NCBI GenBank assembly: GCA_934645275.1
Contig: CAKUDW010000086.1
Span: 1-7,681, forward strand
Length of the DNA: 7,681 nucleotides
From: an uncultured Clostridia bacterium
GTDB lineage: Bacteria; Bacillota_A; Clostridia; Christensenellales; Aristaeellaceae
Direction: 5' to 3'
The notes under the pieces were generated by a model. That model had not been told where the DNA came from. It saw only the letters and a list, made by a program, of their open reading frames with translations, and ran no database searches. How positions within the stretch are numbered: the stretch's first letter is position 1; every line of letters begins with the position of its first letter. Positions 6,053-7,681 of this stretch are shown piece after piece. Both the position numbers and the translations under genes were made by a program.

Positions 6053-6059
6053 AAACACC

Positions 6060-6079
6060 GAGCGCAGGAACGAGCGCTC
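6060..6079. promoter_or_regulatory. Inverted repeat GAGCGC-N8-GCGCTC at the start of the MerR operon message
   Basis: A perfect 6-bp dyad lies at the predicted transcription start, between the -10 box and the ribosome binding site. It may be an operator or a 5' hairpin. Its position parallels the GTTCC-N7-GGAAC dyad of the cupin operon. Confidence 0.45.
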
Positions 6080-6097
6080 AGAAAGGCAGGTAGCCCT

Positions 6098-6454
6098 GTG
6101 ACGAGGGAAGAAGCGAGCCAGAATTACCAAATTCCCACTGAGACTTTGGACGAATACGAAAGTTGGGGATTATGCGGTTCGGTCAAGCAGGTGATGGGTC
6201 ATTGGCAATATGACGATCAGGACCTGGAGCGGCTGAGCCTGATCATGGCGCTGCACGACATCGGGCTTTCCGCGCCGGAGGTAGAGAAGTATATGCGCTT
6301 GACGCTGGAGGAAAACGGAACGGAGCAGCGGCGCATGAACATCCTGAACGCGCTGCGAGGCCGGAAACTGGACGAAATCCACCTGAGGGAAAGGCAAGTG
6401 GAGCGGCTGGATTATCTCCGCTACAAGCTGCGCGGACAGGGCGCGAAGGGATAA
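6098..6454 (+). CDS. Small MerR-family transcriptional regulator
   Basis: This encodes 118 residues. It starts at GTG 6098, with GGCAGG 7 bases upstream. Residues 3-70 fit a MerR-type winged helix: a short recognition helix region EEASQNYQIPTETLDEYESWG, here seen as QIPTETLDEYE followed by WGLC, then WQYDDQDLERLSLIMALHDIGLSAPEVEKYM, the usual 'Y-x-x-x-D-[LI]-x-R-L' wing and helix. Residues about 75-115 form a charged helix (RRMNILNALRGRK, LRERQVERLDYLRYKLR), probably the dimerising coiled coil. There is no separate ligand domain and no cluster of metal-binding Cys (the only Cys is in WGLCGS). It is the first gene of the operon, 15 bp before the exported flavodoxin, so it may regulate its own operon. 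The target and signal are unknown. Confidence 0.8.
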   Translation: MTREEASQNYQIPTETLDEYESWGLCGSVKQVMGHWQYDDQDLERLSLIMALHDIGLSAPEVEKYMRLTLEENGTEQRRMNILNALRGRKLDEIHLRERQVERLDYLRYKLRGQGAKG

Positions 6455-6469
6455 AGGAGGTTGAAAACC

Positions 6470-7066
6470 ATGAAAAAGATGCTGATTGTACTGCTTGCGC
6501 TGATGCTGTTGGCGGCTCCCGCGTTCGCCGAAAGTGAAACGGCTGAACCCACTTTCACGCCCACGAATTCCAACATTCTGGTGGCGTGCTTTTCAGCAAC
6601 CGGAAACACCTGGCCGTTGGCGGAATACGCCGCCGAATACCTGAACGCCGATCTGTTCCGTATCGAACCGAAAGAGCCGTATACGCACGCCGACCTCAAT
6701 TACAACGACGACAAGTGCCGCGCGAACGTCGAAATGCAAGATGATACCTGTCGCCCTGCGCTGGCGGCAACGGTGGAGAACATGGCGCAGTATGACACCG
6801 TGATTCTCGCTTTCCCCATCTGGTGGGAGCAGGCGCCGCGCATCATCGAATCTTTTATTGAGGCTCACGATCTGTCCGGCAAGACGGTACTGTGCTTTTG
6901 CACCTCGGGCGGCAGCGGCTATGGACGCACCGGCGAGATTCTCTCCGCGCTGACGGACGATACGGTCACCTGGCTGGAGGGCCGTCGTTTTTCCGCCAAT
7001 ACGTCCGCGGAAGAGGTGCAGAAGTGGCTTCAGGACATGAACATTGCGCCTTACATGGCGGAATAA
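6470..7066 (+). CDS. Exported flavodoxin with Sec signal peptide
   Basis: This encodes 198 residues. The start is ATG 6470, with AAAGGAGG 9 bases upstream. Residues 1-20 are a signal peptide (MKKMLIVLLALMLLAAPAFA, cut before E21), with no lipobox Cys, so the product should be released outside the membrane. A short Thr/Pro/Glu linker (21-34) leads into a complete flavodoxin domain: FMN phosphate loop CFSATGNTWPLA (40-51), FPIWWEQAPR (115-124), CFCTSGGSGYG (142-152). It is clearly related to the cytosolic flavodoxin at 3061-3540. Two Cys, C83 and C94, occupy positions where that protein has Ser51 and Ser62, which could allow a disulfide. Electron transfer outside the cell is inferred; FMN would have to be bound before or after export. 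It is co-transcribed with the MerR gene and the CMD gene (15-bp gaps each side). Confidence 0.88.
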   Translation: MKKMLIVLLALMLLAAPAFAESETAEPTFTPTNSNILVACFSATGNTWPLAEYAAEYLNADLFRIEPKEPYTHADLNYNDDKCRANVEMQDDTCRPALAATVENMAQYDTVILAFPIWWEQAPRIIESFIEAHDLSGKTVLCFCTSGGSGYGRTGEILSALTDDTVTWLEGRRFSANTSAEEVQKWLQDMNIAPYMAE

Positions 7067-7081
7067 AGGGAGGTTATCCTT

Positions 7082-7411
7082 ATGGCAATTAAGCAGACGG
7101 CAGGCCGCGACGCGCTGGGCGAATTCGCCCCGAAATTTGCGGAATTAAACGACGACGTACTGTTCGGCGAGGTTTGGAGCCGCGAGGACAAGTTGTCCCT
7201 GCGCGACCGCTCCATCGTGACGGTAACGGCACTGATGGCACAAGGACTGGTGGATTCATCCTTCCAGTATCACCTGATGAGCGCAAAAAAGAACGGCGTG
7301 ACGAAGGAAGAAATCGCCGAAATTCTCACCCATGCGGCGTTCTACGCGGGCTGGCCCAAGGCATGGGCGGCATTCCGGCTGGCCAAAGAAGTCTGGAAGG
7401 ATGAGGAATAA
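7082..7411 (+). CDS. Carboxymuconolactone decarboxylase / AhpD-fold protein
   Basis: This encodes 109 residues and starts at ATG 7082, with GGGAGG 8 bases upstream. The family core is plain: LRDRSIVTVTALMAQG (40-55), FQYHLMSAKKNGVTKEEIAE, which I read as H64 then NGVTKEEI, and HAAFYAGWPKAWAAF near the end. This all-helical fold forms oligomers and includes gamma-carboxymuconolactone decarboxylase and AhpD. This protein contains no cysteine at all, so the AhpD CxxC peroxidase chemistry is excluded. The many stand-alone, cupin-associated members of this kind have no proven reaction. It is the last gene of the MerR operon, 15 bp after the exported flavodoxin, and its likely cupin partner is in the other operon. 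Terminators follow within about 150 bp. Confidence 0.9.
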   Translation: MAIKQTAGRDALGEFAPKFAELNDDVLFGEVWSREDKLSLRDRSIVTVTALMAQGLVDSSFQYHLMSAKKNGVTKEEIAEILTHAAFYAGWPKAWAAFRLAKEVWKDEE

Positions 7412-7495
7412 CGCGACCACAAGAGCAAAAATTGTCCCGCGTCCACCGTACATGCCGCTGGGTACGACTGGAAGCTCGAGGGGGCTTCTGTCCTC

Positions 7496-7515
7496 CCCAG
7501 CTCTCCTGGGTTTTT
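7496..7515 (+). terminator. Rho-independent terminator of the MerR-flavodoxin-CMD operon
   Basis: CCCAG (7496-7500), a 5-base loop and CTGGG (7506-7510) are followed directly by five T residues (7511-7515). The stem is short, but upstream bases (GGGG near 7480, AGCT near 7473) could form alternative pairs with it. It lies 84 bp after the CMD stop codon. Confidence 0.6.
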
Positions 7516-7526
7516 CAACAGACTGA

Positions 7527-7562
7527 AATTGACGGCGCCTCTTTTAAGAGACGCCGTCAATT
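7527..7562. terminator. Long hairpin between convergent genes, probable bidirectional terminator
   Basis: Two 17-base arms (AATTGACGGCGCCTCTT at 7527-7543 and its near-complement at 7546-7562) differ at one position, which is C.A in plus-strand RNA and G.U in minus-strand RNA. The plus-strand tail is CTTTTATG; the minus-strand tail has only TTTC. It lies 21 bp from the stop of the leftward gene at 7584 and backs up the terminator at 7496-7515. Confidence 0.65.
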
Positions 7563-7583
7563 CTTTTATGACTGACTTCAGAC

Positions 7584-7681
7584 TCAGCGCCAGCTGAAAT
7601 TTATCATGCCAAAGATAAACACCACGGCGATGATGATCGGCACGACCACGGCAAACAGCGGCTTCATCCACTGCTTCACCT
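7584..7681 (-). CDS. C-terminal end of an integral membrane protein, possibly a sodium-dependent (NSS) transporter (partial)
   Basis: The minus-strand frame is open to the window edge and stops at TGA (7584-7586). It gives 32 residues: VKQWMKPLFAVVVPIII followed by AVVFIFGMINFSWR. This is one hydrophobic membrane helix after a basic, Trp-containing turn, with a short tail. A final helix with 'P-[IV]-[IL] ... VF-x-x-G' resembles the last segment of neurotransmitter:sodium symporter family proteins, but the piece is too short for a firm family call. It converges on the CMD gene and shares the hairpin at 7527-7562. Confidence 0.5.
   Translation of the reverse strand, partial: VKQWMKPLFAVVVPIIIAVVFIFGMINFSWR

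Noticed and set aside
6060..6097. Riboswitch or leader peptide in the MerR operon leader
   Set aside because: The leader is only about 40 bases, with one small hairpin and no reading frame, too short for a known riboswitch class.
7082..7411. Assigning the CMD-fold protein as AhpD peroxidase
   Set aside because: The protein has no cysteine, so the CxxC active site of AhpD is absent.
7332..7526. Plus-strand frame extending from within the CMD gene through the downstream terminator
   Set aside because: It starts inside a solid gene, is Arg-rich and crosses a terminator hairpin with its T-tract.

Overview
This window looks like a chromosomal stretch from a fairly GC-rich, low-G+C-phylum-type Firmicute, most likely a gut Clostridia member (inference). 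The signs are strong AGGAGG-type ribosome binding sites on almost every gene, short same-strand operons, factor-independent terminators, Gram-positive-style signal peptides and the gene families present. No mobile element, rRNA, tRNA or CRISPR array is visible.

Layout. Bases 1-200 hold the 3' end of a serA-type phosphoglycerate dehydrogenase (ACT domain), followed by its own terminator. Facing it on the minus strand (428-1801) is a secreted, repeat-rich, probably beta-helical protein of unknown role, with a strong terminator of its own. From 2043 to 3991 a minus-strand operon reads cupin, cytosolic flavodoxin, aldo/keto reductase. Divergent from it is a LysR-type regulator (4189-5088). A noticeably A/T-richer SAM-dependent methyltransferase (5113-5874, minus) converges on the LysR gene. 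A plus-strand operon (6098-7411) then encodes a small MerR-type regulator, a flavodoxin with a Sec signal peptide, and a carboxymuconolactone-decarboxylase (CMD)/AhpD-fold protein. Terminators follow, and the last 98 bases are the 3' end of a membrane protein gene on the minus strand, perhaps a sodium-dependent (NSS-type) transporter.

How it fits together. The two operons look like halves of one redox or electrophile-handling regulon: two related flavodoxins (one inside, one exported), a cupin, a CMD protein and an aldo/keto reductase. The strongest hidden signal is in the non-coding DNA. The promoter of the cupin operon (minus strand, 4067-4112) and that of the MerR operon (plus strand, 5987-6032) carry the same 46-bp control region with identical internal spacing. 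A 9/9 identical block, ATGCATTTT, is followed by 14 variable bases and then a 20/23 identical block that ends on the -35 hexamer TAGACA. The geometry, a T-N11-A box near -65 plus a box running into -35, is what LysR-type regulators use. I infer that the LysR protein encoded between the operons controls both, and probably its own gene too. The substrate and the inducer cannot be read from the sequence.
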